64,000 bases of DNA from Bacillota bacterium (GCA_023443315.1 JAEZVA010000057.1:8451-72450), one strand, 5' to 3'. Counted from the first letter of the stretch, positions 18,243 to 29,238 are shown. Notes: generated by a model from the sequence alone, not told the origin. Made by a program: numbers and translations.

Positions 18243-18749
18243 ATGCAAACCAAAAGCAAAAAGGTAGCAGTCGTTATGGGCAGCGACAGCGACCTTGCAA
18301 CGATGCAGGGAACCTTAAAAACACTGGATCGATTTGGGGTGGAGTACACCGTAAGGGTGATGAGCGCACATCGTACACCTGCCAGGGCGTGCGCGTTTGC
18401 ACAGGACGCACGCAAAAACGGTTATGGGGTCATCATCGCGGCGGCGGGTAAGGCGGCGCACTTGGCGGGCGTTCTCGCCGCACACACCACACTGCCGGTT
18501 ATCGGCGTTCCGATTAAGGCGTCGCTCGAGGGGCTTGACGCGCTGCTTTCCACCGTGCAGATGCCAAAAGGCGTGCCTGTGGCAACCGTAGCCATCGACG
18601 GCGCGGTGAATGCCGCCATTCTCGCGGTGCAGATGCTGGGCATCTATGACGCAGGGCTAGAGCAAAAGCTGGCGGAGGAAAAACAAGCGATGGAACAGGG
18701 CGTACTCGCGGCGGAACAGGCCGTGGAGGACAAGCTTAAGCTACGCTGA
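18243..18749 (+). CDS. purE: N5-carboxyaminoimidazole ribonucleotide mutase PurE
   Basis: A 168-residue class I PurE that would convert N5-CAIR to CAIR in de novo purine synthesis. Motifs: [14 protein letters not shown] at the N terminus, [11 protein letters not shown] with the catalytic His near residue 43, and [14 protein letters not shown]. It normally works with PurK, which is not in the window. GGAAGG precedes the ATG. It heads the purine operon, just behind a terminated structured RNA. Confidence 0.96.
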   Translation: MQTKSKKVAVVMGSDSDLATMQGTLKTLDRFGVEYTVRVMSAHRTPARACAFAQDARKNGYGVIIAAAGKAAHLAGVLAAHTTLPVIGVPIKASLEGLDALLSTVQMPKGVPVATVAIDGAVNAAILAVQMLGIYDAGLEQKLAEEKQAMEQGVLAAEQAVEDKLKLR

Positions 18750-18829
18750 ACCCGAACAGAATAGAAACGACAGGGATTCACGCCGAAAGGAACAATCCGT
18801 TTGGCATAAGAAAGGAAAGGGCAACAAAC

Positions 18830-19540
18830 ATGCAGAAGTTAAACCAGCTTTACGAGGGCAAGGCCAAAAAGGTATTCGCAACCGACGACGCACAGCTTTA
18901 TATCGTGGACTACAAGGACGACGCGACCGCCTTTAACGGGCTAAAAAAGGGTACCATATTGGGCAAGGGCATTATCAACAATCGCGTGACCAACCACCTA
19001 ATGAAGATGCTTGAGACAAAGGGCATCCCCACCCATCTTGTCAAAGAGCTTTCCGAGCGCGAGACGCTGGTGAAGAAGGTCTCGATTGTTCCGATTGAGG
19101 TGATTGTACGCAACATCGCGGCGGGCTCGCTCTCTAAGCGCCTTGGCATCGCCGAGGGAACCAAGCTTGCAAGCACGGTGCTCGAGTACTGCTACAAGGA
19201 CGACGAACTGGGCGACCCGATGATTAACGACTACCACATCGCGGCGATGAAGCTTGCCACAAAGGACGAGCTTGAGGTCATTGCGGATTACTCCTTTAAG
19301 GTCAACGACATCCTTGCCGAGTACCTGAAGGATCTCGGCATTGAGCTAATCGACTTTAAATTGGAGTTTGGTCGCCTTGACGACGGAACCATCGTGCTCG
19401 CGGATGAGATAAGCCCCGACACCTGCCGCTTCTGGGACAGCAAGACGGGCGAAAAGCTGGATAAGGATCGCTTCCGCCGTGACCTTGGCGGGGTAGAGGA
19501 CGCATATCAGGAGATTATGAAGCGGCTGCTCGGCGAATAA
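18830..19540 (+). CDS. purC: SAICAR synthase PurC
   Basis: A 236-residue enzyme that joins aspartate to CAIR with ATP to make SAICAR. Recognised by [10 protein letters not shown] at the start, the conserved block [14 protein letters not shown] near residue 90, and LIDFKLEFG plus [11 protein letters not shown] further on. Length is typical of bacterial PurC. GAAAGGAAAGG precedes ATG 18830. It follows purE by 80 bases in the purine operon. Confidence 0.97.
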   Translation: MQKLNQLYEGKAKKVFATDDAQLYIVDYKDDATAFNGLKKGTILGKGIINNRVTNHLMKMLETKGIPTHLVKELSERETLVKKVSIVPIEVIVRNIAAGSLSKRLGIAEGTKLASTVLEYCYKDDELGDPMINDYHIAAMKLATKDELEVIADYSFKVNDILAEYLKDLGIELIDFKLEFGRLDDGTIVLADEISPDTCRFWDSKTGEKLDKDRFRRDLGGVEDAYQEIMKRLLGE

Positions 19541-19640
19541 GTGGGTTTGGGAATACTTACTTTATCATGACGGCAGCGTGTTCCCCTTCCGGCGTGGGGA
19601 GAACAAAGCGCCGTGCCGGAGAAATGGCAGGTAGGACGAA

Positions 19641-21086
19641 ATGTTTGATACCATAAAAGAAGAATGCGGTGTGTTTGGCATCTATTCCGAGCAGCGCGGA
19701 CCAGTAGCCGCAAGTGCTTATTTTGCGCTATATGCGCTGCAGCACCGTGGGCAGGAAAGCTGCGGTATCGTTGTAAACGACGACGGTGTTATGCGCACCC
19801 ACCGAGACATCGGGCTAGTGCCCGAGGTGTTTACGGCAGATGCACTGACTAAGCTTGGCGAGGGCAATATGGCGGTGGGTCATGTGCGGTACTCCACTAC
19901 GGGGGGGCAGAGCAGAACCAACGCGCAGCCCCTTGTCATACAACACGTAAAGGGCAAGATGGTGCTTGCCCATAACGGGAACCTGGTGAACGCGGGTGCC
20001 CTGCGCGAGGAGCTTGAGATGGGCGGCGCTATCTTTCACAGCACCAACGACACCGAGGTCATCGCCTACATCATCACACAGGCGCGCATCAACACCCCCA
20101 GCATCGAGGCAGCGCTCGAGCAGGCGATGCACCGGATTAAGGGGGCGTATTCGCTGATTGTGATGTCGCCGCAAAAGCTGATAGCCGCGCGCGACCCAAA
20201 CGGCTTTCGCCCGCTTTGCATGGGCAGACGCGGCTCGGATGTGGTGTTTGCGTCCGAAAGCTGTGCGCTGGATAGCTTAGGTGCCGAGTTTGTGCGTGAC
20301 CTTGACCCCGGCGAGATTGTGGTGGTGGACAAAAAGAAGGGGCTGCGCAGCATCCGCACCCACTGCACAGAGGGTAACAAGGGCAACCTGTGCGTGTTTG
20401 AGTTTATCTACTTTGCGCGCCCCGATTCGGTGATAGAGGGCGCCTCGGTACACGGCGCACGTCTGCGCGCGGGCGCATACCTTGCGCTTGAACACCCCGT
20501 ACAGGCGGATGTGGTGGTGGGCGTGCCCGATTCGGGGCTAGACGCTGCCATCGGCTACTCCCGTCAGTCGGGTATTCCCTACGGCATCGGGCTGATTAAA
20601 AACCGGTATGTCGGCAGAACCTTTATCCAGCCCTCGCAGGAGCAGCGCGAGGACGCGGTGCGCATTAAGCTCAACGTGCTAAAAGAAACGGTAAACGGCA
20701 AGCGCGTGGTGCTTGTGGATGACTCCATCGTCCGCGGTACAACCAGCGCGCGCATTGTGCATCTCATCCGCGAGGCGGGTGCAAGGGAGATTCACATGCG
20801 CATCTCAGCACCGCCCTTTATCAACCCCTGCTACTTCGGCACCGACATCGACAGCAAGGATAACCTGATTGCCTGCAAGATGACCGTGCCCGAAATAGCA
20901 GCGGAGATTGGTGTAGACTCTTTGGGCTTTATTAGTGTAGATAACGCAAAAAAGATAGCCGAAAGTGCGCGCTGCGGCTTCTGCACCGGCTGCTTTACCG
21001 GGGAGTACCCCGTCGAGCCGCCCAAGGACATCCGAAAGGATAAGTTCGAGCTGCGCATCGGCGAAAAAGGCGAGGCATCCGATTAA
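19641..21086 (+). CDS. purF: Amidophosphoribosyltransferase PurF
   Basis: A 481-residue enzyme of the first purine step, transferring glutamine amide nitrogen to PRPP. The N-terminal nucleophile is Cys9 after a short propeptide (MFDTIKEE), in the CGVFGI motif. The PRPP motif VVLVDDSIVRGTTS lies near residue 355, and three Cys near the end (SARCGFCTGC, plus ACK upstream) match the iron-sulfur cluster ligands of the Bacillus-type enzyme. It is 100 bases after purC. Confidence 0.97.
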   Translation: MFDTIKEECGVFGIYSEQRGPVAASAYFALYALQHRGQESCGIVVNDDGVMRTHRDIGLVPEVFTADALTKLGEGNMAVGHVRYSTTGGQSRTNAQPLVIQHVKGKMVLAHNGNLVNAGALREELEMGGAIFHSTNDTEVIAYIITQARINTPSIEAALEQAMHRIKGAYSLIVMSPQKLIAARDPNGFRPLCMGRRGSDVVFASESCALDSLGAEFVRDLDPGEIVVVDKKKGLRSIRTHCTEGNKGNLCVFEFIYFARPDSVIEGASVHGARLRAGAYLALEHPVQADVVVGVPDSGLDAAIGYSRQSGIPYGIGLIKNRYVGRTFIQPSQEQREDAVRIKLNVLKETVNGKRVVLVDDSIVRGTTSARIVHLIREAGAREIHMRISAPPFINPCYFGTDIDSKDNLIACKMTVPEIAAEIGVDSLGFISVDNAKKIAESARCGFCTGCFTGEYPVEPPKDIRKDKFELRIGEKGEASD

Positions 21087-21148
21087 GGCAATAACAAAGG
21101 GCGGCGGTTTGACAGAAATGGCGAAACTGCGGAAAGGCGTGACAATAA

Positions 21149-22183
21149 ATGAAAAGCTACAGCGAAAGCTATAAAGAGGCGGGGGTAGACGTAACCGCGG
21201 GCTACCGTGCCGTTGAGCTGATGAAGAATGCGGTGTCCTCCACCTTTACAAAAGGGGTGCTCTCTGGTCTGGGCGGGTTCGGCGGATTGTTTGAGCTCGA
21301 CCTTACCGGCATTCAAAGGCCGGTGCTCGTGTCGGGAACCGACGGGGTGGGAACCAAGCTCAAGCTTGCGTTTTTGCTAGACAAGCACGACACCGTGGGC
21401 ATAGACTGTGTTGCAATGTGCGTCAACGACATCGTGTGCGCGGGCGCAAAGCCGCTGGTGTTTTTGGATTATATCGCCCTTGGCAAAAACGTGCCTGAGC
21501 GGGTTGCCACCATTGTATCGGGCGTTGCCGAAGGCTGCCGTCAGGCAGGGTGCGCCCTTGTGGGCGGCGAAACCGCTGAGATGCCCGGGTTTTACGCCGC
21601 AGACGAGTACGACCTTGCGGGGTTTTCGGTGGGCGTTGTGGATAAATCGCGCATACTCGATAACACAAGCGTCCGCGAGGGGGATGTAATCCTTTCCCTT
21701 GCGTCGTCGGGTGTGCATTCCAACGGCTTTTCTTTGGTGCGCAAGGTGTTTGATGTGGAGAACAGCGACCTAAACCGCCACTACGCCGAGCTTGGCGCGA
21801 CGCTGGGCGAAACACTGCTTACCCCCACCCGCATCTATGTCAAGGCGGTGCTCGCATTGGCTGAGCGGGTCAGTATCAAGAGCATTAGCCACATCACAGG
21901 CGGCGGCTTTTACGAGAACATTCCCCGCGCATTGCCCGATGGGCTAACTGCACGCATCGACAGGCAGAGCCTAACCGTACCGCCCATCTTTGAGCTGATT
22001 CAAAAGACCGGCGGCATTGACGAGCGCGATATGTTCAACACCTTTAACATGGGTACGGGCATGTGCATCCTAGTTGCCAAACAGGATGTAGACATGGCGA
22101 TTACCGTACTTACAGAGGCGGGCGAAAGACCAGCTGTAATCGGCGAGGTTATTTCGGGTGACGAGGGCGTCGTCATTCGGTAA
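21149..22183 (+). CDS. purM: AIR synthase PurM
   Basis: A 344-residue phosphoribosylformylglycinamidine cyclo-ligase making AIR from FGAM with ATP. Conserved blocks: [20 protein letters not shown] at the N terminus, [45 protein letters not shown], and [15 protein letters not shown]. Length and order fit the family. It lies 62 bases behind purF and 23 before purN. Confidence 0.97.
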   Translation: MKSYSESYKEAGVDVTAGYRAVELMKNAVSSTFTKGVLSGLGGFGGLFELDLTGIQRPVLVSGTDGVGTKLKLAFLLDKHDTVGIDCVAMCVNDIVCAGAKPLVFLDYIALGKNVPERVATIVSGVAEGCRQAGCALVGGETAEMPGFYAADEYDLAGFSVGVVDKSRILDNTSVREGDVILSLASSGVHSNGFSLVRKVFDVENSDLNRHYAELGATLGETLLTPTRIYVKAVLALAERVSIKSISHITGGGFYENIPRALPDGLTARIDRQSLTVPPIFELIQKTGGIDERDMFNTFNMGTGMCILVAKQDVDMAITVLTEAGERPAVIGEVISGDEGVVIR

Positions 22184-22206
22184 ACAAAACGGCGGGGGAA
22201 TAGACG

Positions 22207-22812
22207 ATGGTACAGATAGCGGTACTGGTGTCGGGCTCAGGCACCAACCTGCAGGCGTTAATCGACCGGCAAGGCGACAACCTTTACGGCAATATCGCGC
22301 TTGTGGTATCCAGCAAGGCGGATGCCTTTGCACTGGAGCGCGCAAAGCGGCACGGCATTGCTACAGCGGTGGTGGAGCGCAAGGCGCATTCATCGCCACA
22401 GGCGTTTGATAGCGCCCTGCTTGCGGTACTTATGCAGCACGACATCTCGCTTGTGGTGCTAGCGGGTTTTTTGTGCATCCTTGGCAACGAGCTGGTAAGC
22501 GCCTACCGCGACCGCATTGTAAACGTGCACCCGTCGCTGATACCGTCCTTTTGTGGCGACGGCTTTTATGGTCTGCGGGTTCATAAGGCGGCACTCGATT
22601 ACGGCGTTAAGGTAACGGGTGCCACCGTACATCTCGTAAACGAGATTACCGACGGCGGGCGCATCCTGCTGCAAAAGGCGGTGGAGATTTCGGACGACGA
22701 CACCCCCGAGACGCTGCAGCGCCGTGTGATGGAGCAGGCGGAGTGGGATATTCTGCCCCGCGGTGTCGCCATGCTATGCCGTCAGATTTCGGGGCAAACG
22801 GGTTTGGAGTAA
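22207..22812 (+). CDS. purN: Phosphoribosylglycinamide formyltransferase PurN
   Basis: A 201-residue formyl-THF-dependent GAR transformylase. It starts IAVLVSGSGTNLQALID, the phosphate-binding motif, and has the catalytic trio region VNVHPSLIPSF (Asn and His) and the Asp in VTGATVHLVNEITDGG. Typical length. GGGGGAA lies before ATG 22207. It depends on one-carbon folates, unlike formate-using PurT. Confidence 0.96.
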   Translation: MVQIAVLVSGSGTNLQALIDRQGDNLYGNIALVVSSKADAFALERAKRHGIATAVVERKAHSSPQAFDSALLAVLMQHDISLVVLAGFLCILGNELVSAYRDRIVNVHPSLIPSFCGDGFYGLRVHKAALDYGVKVTGATVHLVNEITDGGRILLQKAVEISDDDTPETLQRRVMEQAEWDILPRGVAMLCRQISGQTGLE

Positions 22813-22831
22813 ACGATAAAGGAGAAACAGC

Positions 22832-23326
22832 ATGATACAGTCGGGTGAGGTGCTTCGTTTTGCGCAGGCGGCGGATATCAAAACGCTGATAAAGCTGCGC
22901 ATCGAATTCTTGGATGAGGATTACGGCGGTCTAACACTTCAGCAAAAAGAGACGATAGCAGCACAGCTGGGGGACTATTTTATCCTGCATCTCGGGCGGG
23001 ACTGCTTTGTCCCTTTGCTCGAGCTTGACGGTCGCGTGGTATCTACCGCGATGCTTGTGTTGTACGAAAGACCTGCAAACCCATCCTTTCCCACAGGCAA
23101 AACCGGCATGCTGTACAGCGTTTATACGCTGCCCGCGCATCGGCGCAAGGGGTATAGCACCCGTGTGCTGAAGTCGCTGATACAAAAGGCAAGGGAGCTG
23201 GGCGCTTCCTACATCGACCTTTCCGCCTCAAAGGACGGAAAGCCGCTGTACGAGCTGCTGGGCTTTACCGAGCCGCAGTCCCGCTATACCGAGATGCGGT
23301 TAAACCTGTTAGAGAAGGAAGGATGA
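22832..23326 (+). CDS. GNAT-family N-acetyltransferase inside the purine operon
   Basis: A 164-residue acetyltransferase fold protein. The acetyl-CoA binding signature is LPAHRRKGYSTRVLKSLIQK around residues 105-124, followed by the beta-strand SYIDLSASKDGKPLYELLGF. The substrate is unknown. GGAG (AAAGGAG) precedes ATG 22832 and the stop overlaps the IMP cyclohydrolase leader, so it is co-transcribed with pur genes. Whether it belongs functionally to purine synthesis or simply rides in the operon cannot be told. Confidence 0.88.
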   Translation: MIQSGEVLRFAQAADIKTLIKLRIEFLDEDYGGLTLQQKETIAAQLGDYFILHLGRDCFVPLLELDGRVVSTAMLVLYERPANPSFPTGKTGMLYSVYTLPAHRRKGYSTRVLKSLIQKARELGASYIDLSASKDGKPLYELLGFTEPQSRYTEMRLNLLEKEG

Positions 23327-23331
23327 CAACG

Positions 23332-24045
23332 ATGAAAGGCATCGATATTGCTAAGGAGCTTAGGTCCAACCCGTATCCAGGTAGGGGTATTTTAATCGGT
23401 AAAAGTGAGGACGGCATGCACGCCGTTATCGCCTACTTTATTATGGGACGCAGCGAGAACAGCCGCAACCGCGTGTTTGTGGAGTGTGATGGTGGGATAC
23501 GCACCCAAGCGTTTGATGAGAGCAAGCTTTCTGACCCCTCGCTTATCATCTACGCGCCGGTGCGGGTGCTTAGTAACACCACCATCGTCACCAACGGCGA
23601 CCAGACCGACACCGTCTACGAATACCTCCTGCGCGGTGCGGGCTTTGAAGACGCCCTACGCACCCGTACCTTTGAGCCGGACGCGCCGAACTTCACCCCC
23701 CGCATATCGGGGCTTGTTACCCGAACGGACGGGGATTTTGCGTACAAGCTGTCGATACTAAAAAGCGATGAGCACAACCCCGCATCCGCCGAGCGGTTTT
23801 TCTTTGAGTACCCCGAGCCGATGGCGGGCGAGGGACGTCTGATTCACACCTACCGCTGTGACGGCGACCCCATCCCGTCCTTTGAAGGCGAGCCAAAACG
23901 TGTGGCGCTCACAGGCGGCATCGACGAGCTGACCGCGCTTTTGTGGAAAAACCTAGACGAAAACAATAAGGTTTCGCTGTTTGTACGCACCATAGCGCTT
24001 GCTACTGGGGACGTACAGTCGCGCATCATCAATAAAAATCAATAA
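23332..24045 (+). CDS. IMP cyclohydrolase, PurO-like
   Basis: A 237-residue protein resembling the archaeal-type IMP cyclohydrolase (PurO), which closes FAICAR to IMP. Family-like features are the NPYPGRGILIGKSEDG start, AYFIMGRSENSRNRVF with a conserved Gly-Arg-Ser block, and the Tyr-rich ring region. The next gene encodes only the formyltransferase half of PurH, so this gene supplies the missing cyclohydrolase activity. ATG 23332 is chosen because AAGGAAGG (23315-23322) is nine bases away; ATG 23323 overlaps the GNAT stop and is too close. It replaces the IMPCHase domain of standard bifunctional PurH. Confidence 0.85.
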   Translation: MKGIDIAKELRSNPYPGRGILIGKSEDGMHAVIAYFIMGRSENSRNRVFVECDGGIRTQAFDESKLSDPSLIIYAPVRVLSNTTIVTNGDQTDTVYEYLLRGAGFEDALRTRTFEPDAPNFTPRISGLVTRTDGDFAYKLSILKSDEHNPASAERFFFEYPEPMAGEGRLIHTYRCDGDPIPSFEGEPKRVALTGGIDELTALLWKNLDENNKVSLFVRTIALATGDVQSRIINKNQ

Positions 24046-24066
24046 TCGAAAGGCGGGATACACCGA

Positions 24067-25248
24067 ATGTCTGCTACCCAGATGGAACTCAAATACGGCT
24101 GCAACCCAAACCAAAAGCCCGCGCGTATCTTTATTGACGACCAGACGGCGCTTCCTATCGAGGTGCTATGCGGAAGACCGGGATACATCAACCTGCTCGA
24201 TGCCTTTAACGGCTGGCAACTTGTCAAAGAACTTAAGGCAGCGACGGGGCTACCCGCCGCGACTAGCTTTAAGCACGTTAGTCCCGCAGGTGCCGCGGTG
24301 GGCGTCCCCCTTGACGGCCTGCTACGCAAGATCTATTTTGTGGACGACATCCAGCTTTCGCCGCTTGCCGCCGCCTATGCCCGCGCTAGGGGCGCCGACC
24401 GCATGTCGTCGTTTGGCGATTTTATCGCGCTTTCCGACTGTTGCGACGTACCCACCGCCCGACTGATAGCAAAAGAGGTGTCAGACGGCGTCATCGCACC
24501 CGGGTACGAGCCCGAGGCACTAGAGATATTAAAAGCCAAACGCAAGGGCAGCTACAACATTGTGCAGATTGACCCCGAATACATCCCCCAGCCCCTTGAG
24601 CGCAAGCAGGTGTACGGCATTACCTTTGAACAGGGTAGAAACGAGCTTGTGATAGACGATGCGCTGCTAAGCACCATCGTCACCGAGAACAAGACTCTGC
24701 CCGACAGCGCAAAGCGCGACCTAATTATCGCGCTGATTACGCTGAAGTACACCCAGTCAAATTCGGTGTGCTACGCCTATGACGGTCAGGCCATCGGCAT
24801 TGGCGCGGGTCAGCAGTCGCGCATCCACTGCACCCGTCTTGCGGGCAGTAAGGCGGATAACTGGTTCTTGCGCCAGCACCCGAAGGTGCTTGGTCTAAGC
24901 TTTAAGCAAGGGCTTGGGCGCGCCGACCGCGACAACGCCATCGACGTGTATATCTCGGAGGAGTGCGACGACGTGCTGGCGGAGGGAAGATGGCAGGGCG
25001 TATTTGCCCAAAGACCAGAGCGGCTTACATTAGACGAAAAGCGCGAGTGGCTAAATGGCATGACGGGTGTAGCCCTTGGCAGTGACGCGTTCTTTCCGTT
25101 TGGAGATAACATCGAGCGCGCGCACAAAAGCGGCGTGAGCTACATCGCACAGCCCGGCGGCTCCATCCGCGACGACAACGTCATCGAGGTGTGTAACCGC
25201 TACGGCATCGTGATGGCGTTTACGGGTATTCGGCTGTTTCACCATTAA
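24067..25248 (+). CDS. Stand-alone AICAR formyltransferase (PurH C-terminal domain only)
   Basis: A 393-residue enzyme that transfers a formyl group from 10-formyl-THF to AICAR. It contains the PurH transformylase hallmark FKHVSPAGAAVG (near residue 75; Lys and His are catalytic in PurH), then SSFGDFIALSD, GIGAGQQSRIHCTRLAGSKA and FFPFGDNIERAHKSGVSYIA, the last being the C-terminal AICAR site. The N-terminal IMP cyclohydrolase domain of PurH (about 200 residues) is absent, and the preceding PurO-like gene takes that role. GAAAGGCGGG lies before the ATG. Confidence 0.9.
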   Translation: MSATQMELKYGCNPNQKPARIFIDDQTALPIEVLCGRPGYINLLDAFNGWQLVKELKAATGLPAATSFKHVSPAGAAVGVPLDGLLRKIYFVDDIQLSPLAAAYARARGADRMSSFGDFIALSDCCDVPTARLIAKEVSDGVIAPGYEPEALEILKAKRKGSYNIVQIDPEYIPQPLERKQVYGITFEQGRNELVIDDALLSTIVTENKTLPDSAKRDLIIALITLKYTQSNSVCYAYDGQAIGIGAGQQSRIHCTRLAGSKADNWFLRQHPKVLGLSFKQGLGRADRDNAIDVYISEECDDVLAEGRWQGVFAQRPERLTLDEKREWLNGMTGVALGSDAFFPFGDNIERAHKSGVSYIAQPGGSIRDDNVIEVCNRYGIVMAFTGIRLFHH

Positions 25249-25307
25249 CCGCTGTTACGCGGCGCACCGTTTTGGGGCGCTGTTTTGGAAAGGATTTGAC
25301 AAAAGCT

Positions 25308-26570
<1,263 letters not shown>

Positions 26571-26614
26571 TAGGACGGTACAACATCCTGTTACCGCCAA
26601 AAGGATAAAATGAT

Positions 26615-26671
26615 AATGTGCCATGGATTGCCCTCGCGTTTGGGGCGGTATCCATGGCACATTGTTTTTTG
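26615..26671 (+). terminator. Intrinsic terminator ending the purine operon
   Basis: AATGTGCCATGGAT (26615-26628) pairs perfectly with ATCCATGGCACATT (26650-26663), followed by GTTTTTTG. The large loop contains a further short GCCC/GGGC stem. Confidence 0.85.
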
Positions 26672-26704
26672 CTATCCATTTTCAATAGTATCAGTACGCA
26701 AGCG

Positions 26705-27229
26705 TTACTTTTTCAGGGAGAGATAATCCTCCAAGGTAATGGCATACACCGTCGTGATGCCGTTTACTTCGTCGGGCAGTTCTGCTAGTAGCTTCATGTC
26801 GTTTTTCTGCGCCACTTTTTGAGAGGCAAGGTTTGTGTATTTCATATAGGAATAAACCTTACTAAGCCCGAGCGTATCAAACGCGTAGTTTCTACATGCT
26901 CGAGCCGCTTCGGTCGCATAGCCTTTTCCTGTGTGGGCCTTGTTAATATGGTAGCCTATCTCGGGCTCTAAGCTGCCGTTTATGTTCTGCATCGTAATCC
27001 CGCAATCGCCGATAAATAGGTTCGTTTCTTTTCGTACCGCCGCCCACAGCCCAAAGCCGTAGGTCTTATAGTTTTCAAGGTTCCACGCAATCCATCCTGT
27101 TGTTTTTTCTCTGGTAAACGGCTGGGGGTAGTGCTGCATCGACACGGGGTCGGAGAGTATCTCGTACAAAGCATCCACATCGTTCATCGTCAGTTCTCGC
27201 AGAATAAGTCTATCGGTTTCTAGCTTCAT
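26705..27229 (-). CDS. GNAT-family N-acetyltransferase (RimJ/RimL type)
   Basis: A 174-residue acetyltransferase starting MKLETDRLILRELTMNDVDA, the classic opening of the RimJ/RimL-like subgroup. The acetyl-CoA motif is HINKAHTGKGYATEAARACR near residues 93-112, followed by VYSYMKYTNLASQKVAQKND. These enzymes acetylate protein N termini, antibiotics or small amines; the substrate here is not predictable. GAAGGGGA precedes the start. It is a single gene facing the purine operon. Confidence 0.9.
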   Translation of the reverse strand: MKLETDRLILRELTMNDVDALYEILSDPVSMQHYPQPFTREKTTGWIAWNLENYKTYGFGLWAAVRKETNLFIGDCGITMQNINGSLEPEIGYHINKAHTGKGYATEAARACRNYAFDTLGLSKVYSYMKYTNLASQKVAQKNDMKLLAELPDEVNGITTVYAITLEDYLSLKK

Positions 27230-27503
27230 GCAATCCCCTTCTTTTACGCGTTCATTCCGGCAATACGGTTCGATGCAGCCGCAATATCATCCCATATTCG
27301 TTACGCCATTATGCCACACACAATGCAGATAAGCAAGTGTTATGCCGAATTGTTGTAGAAAAAAGGCATTTTAGACCGCAAGCAGGGCGGGCATGCCTCG
27401 TTGTCGGCACGGGCAAAACGCCCTGAAACACGAAAGGTGTATGACTTGAGTAAATGCTCCCATAATAAGGCTAGAGAGTTTAACCGTATTGCGGGGTGTT
27501 TAT

Positions 27504-29150
27504 TTGAATGAGTTTACGATGACAGGGGCGCAAAAACGCGCGCTGACCCTGTTTTGCGCAATAATTATTGGCTTTTCCGCTCTGTTTTTGCGCATCTTTT
27601 TGGTCTCGACGGGCGACGAGTTGCAGGCGGTGGCAAAGAACCAAAGCTCGTATACCTTAACCCTTGACCAAAGCCGTGGCATGATATACGACTGTATGTT
27701 TCAGCCGCTTGTGTGCAACACCGACGGCTATGTGCTATCCGTGCTGCCCGGTGATGAGGCGGCTGATGCGCTTGTAAAGGCAGTGCCCTTTGCAGAGAGG
27801 GAGAACGTGCTTAAACTCATTGAAGGTGGCAGACCGTTTTTATACCAAACTAAGTCTCCGTACATTGACGCGCAGGGCATCAGCGTGTTTACCGTCAAAC
27901 AGCGGTATGGGGAGAATCAGCTTGCCGCCCACGTCATCGGTCATCTGGATGGCGAGGGGGTTGGGGTGTACGGCATTGAGCGGGCATACGACGCGCTACT
28001 TGCGGCAAACAGCGGCAGGATGACGGTTACCTATGCCGTGGATGCGCTGCGCCGTCCGATTGCAAATAGTTCGCCCGAGATCTCGCGCGAGAACTACCAC
28101 AACCGCGAGGGCGTGGTGCTTACTATCGACGCCGAGATGCAGCAGATAGCCGAGGAAGAGGGCGCGCGCTTAATTGAAAAGGGCGCTGTCGTAGTCATGG
28201 AGGCGGCGACGGGCAAGCTGCGCGCCGTGGCGTCCTTTCCCTCCTTCGACCCTGCCAATGTTGCCGCAAGCTTAAACGACCCAAACTCCCCGCTTATAAA
28301 CCGCTGTTATGCGGCGTATAATGTGGGCTCTACCTTTAAGCTGTGCGGGGTCTCCGCCGCGCTGGAAGCGGGTGTGGCCAAAGACTTTACCTATACCTGC
28401 ACCGGCAGCACCGAGGTAAACGGGCTACGGTACTATTGCCACAATCGGGCGGGGCATGGGGAGCTGAATCTCGACCAAGCCATGCAGCACTCCTGCAACC
28501 CGTACTTTATTAACCTTGCGCTGGAAACGGGCTACGACAAGCTGTACGAGATGGCGGTGCGGTTTGGCTTTGGCAAGGCAAACAACTTAACAGAGGTGAC
28601 ACGCACTGCGGCGGGCACACTGCCTACCATGCAGAGCCTGCGCAACAACGCAGTGCTTGCCAACTTCTCATTCGGGCAGGGCGAGCTTACCGCCACCCCC
28701 ATACAGATAGCGCGTATGATTGCCGTGTTTGCAAATGGCGGAACTTTGGTTACCCCCACGCTGGTGGAGGGGATATCGGACGAAACGGGAACAGCGATTG
28801 CCTCCCCCTACGAGCCTGCGGGCTCGTACCGTATGCTGTCTAGCACAAACGCCGACATCGTCAGGCAGCTCATGGTAAACGTGGTGAACACCGGAAGCGG
28901 CAAGCAGGCTAGACCTGTAGAGAATGGCGCAGGCGGCAAGACCGGCTCGGCGCAGACGGGTATATACGATGAACAAGGCAATGAGATTGTGCACGCGTGG
29001 TTTTCAGGCTTCTTCCCCGCCGAGGAGCCGAAGTATGTCATTGTCGTGCTCAACGAGGGCAAAGACTCGGGCGGCGACTGGTCGGCGCCTGTATTTCGCG
29101 AGATTGCCGACCGCATACACAACTTAGAAAAGCGTAGGGCACAACAGTAA
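27504..29150 (+). CDS. Class B penicillin-binding protein (SpoVD/PBP2-like transpeptidase)
   Basis: A cell-wall transpeptidase of about 548 residues that cross-links peptidoglycan outside the membrane. One membrane helix lies at the N terminus (LTLFCAIIIGFSALFLRIFL). The penicillin-binding motifs are all present: STFK with catalytic Ser276, SCN at 330 and KTG at 479. The dimerisation domain is short compared with PBP2x or FtsI and no PASTA domain is seen. The start is uncertain: TTG 27504 behind GGGGTG is used here, ATG 27519 is the alternative. In a spore former this could be a sporulation transpeptidase, but gene context does not show that. Confidence 0.9.
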   Translation: MNEFTMTGAQKRALTLFCAIIIGFSALFLRIFLVSTGDELQAVAKNQSSYTLTLDQSRGMIYDCMFQPLVCNTDGYVLSVLPGDEAADALVKAVPFAERENVLKLIEGGRPFLYQTKSPYIDAQGISVFTVKQRYGENQLAAHVIGHLDGEGVGVYGIERAYDALLAANSGRMTVTYAVDALRRPIANSSPEISRENYHNREGVVLTIDAEMQQIAEEEGARLIEKGAVVVMEAATGKLRAVASFPSFDPANVAASLNDPNSPLINRCYAAYNVGSTFKLCGVSAALEAGVAKDFTYTCTGSTEVNGLRYYCHNRAGHGELNLDQAMQHSCNPYFINLALETGYDKLYEMAVRFGFGKANNLTEVTRTAAGTLPTMQSLRNNAVLANFSFGQGELTATPIQIARMIAVFANGGTLVTPTLVEGISDETGTAIASPYEPAGSYRMLSSTNADIVRQLMVNVVNTGSGKQARPVENGAGGKTGSAQTGIYDEQGNEIVHAWFSGFFPAEEPKYVIVVLNEGKDSGGDWSAPVFREIADRIHNLEKRRAQQ

Positions 29151-29152
29151 AA

Positions 29153-29181
29153 ATTGTTTAAAATTCTTAAACAATATCTTT
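29153..29181 (+). terminator. Weak terminator-like hairpin after the penicillin-binding protein
   Basis: ATTGTTTAA (29153-29161) pairs perfectly with TTAAACAAT (29167-29175) with a 5-base loop. The stem is AT-only and the following T-run is poor (ATCTTT). Confidence 0.45.
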
Positions 29182-29203
29182 AATAATTTCTTAAAAAAGG
29201 GTG

Positions 29204-29232
29204 TTGCATTTCGCCCCCCTGCATGCTATAAT
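29204..29232 (+). promoter_or_regulatory. Strong promoter for the structured RNA upstream of speD
   Basis: TTGCAT (29204-29209) and a perfect TATAAT (29227-29232) are separated by 17 bases. Transcription would start near 29239. Confidence 0.75.
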
Positions 29233-29238
29233 CGCAAT

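Noticed and set aside
27361..27503. Cyclic-di-GMP riboswitch before the penicillin-binding protein
   Set aside because: A GGGCAAA word and a GAAA-type loop occur, but the conserved core and the receptor side of the class I fold are not there.
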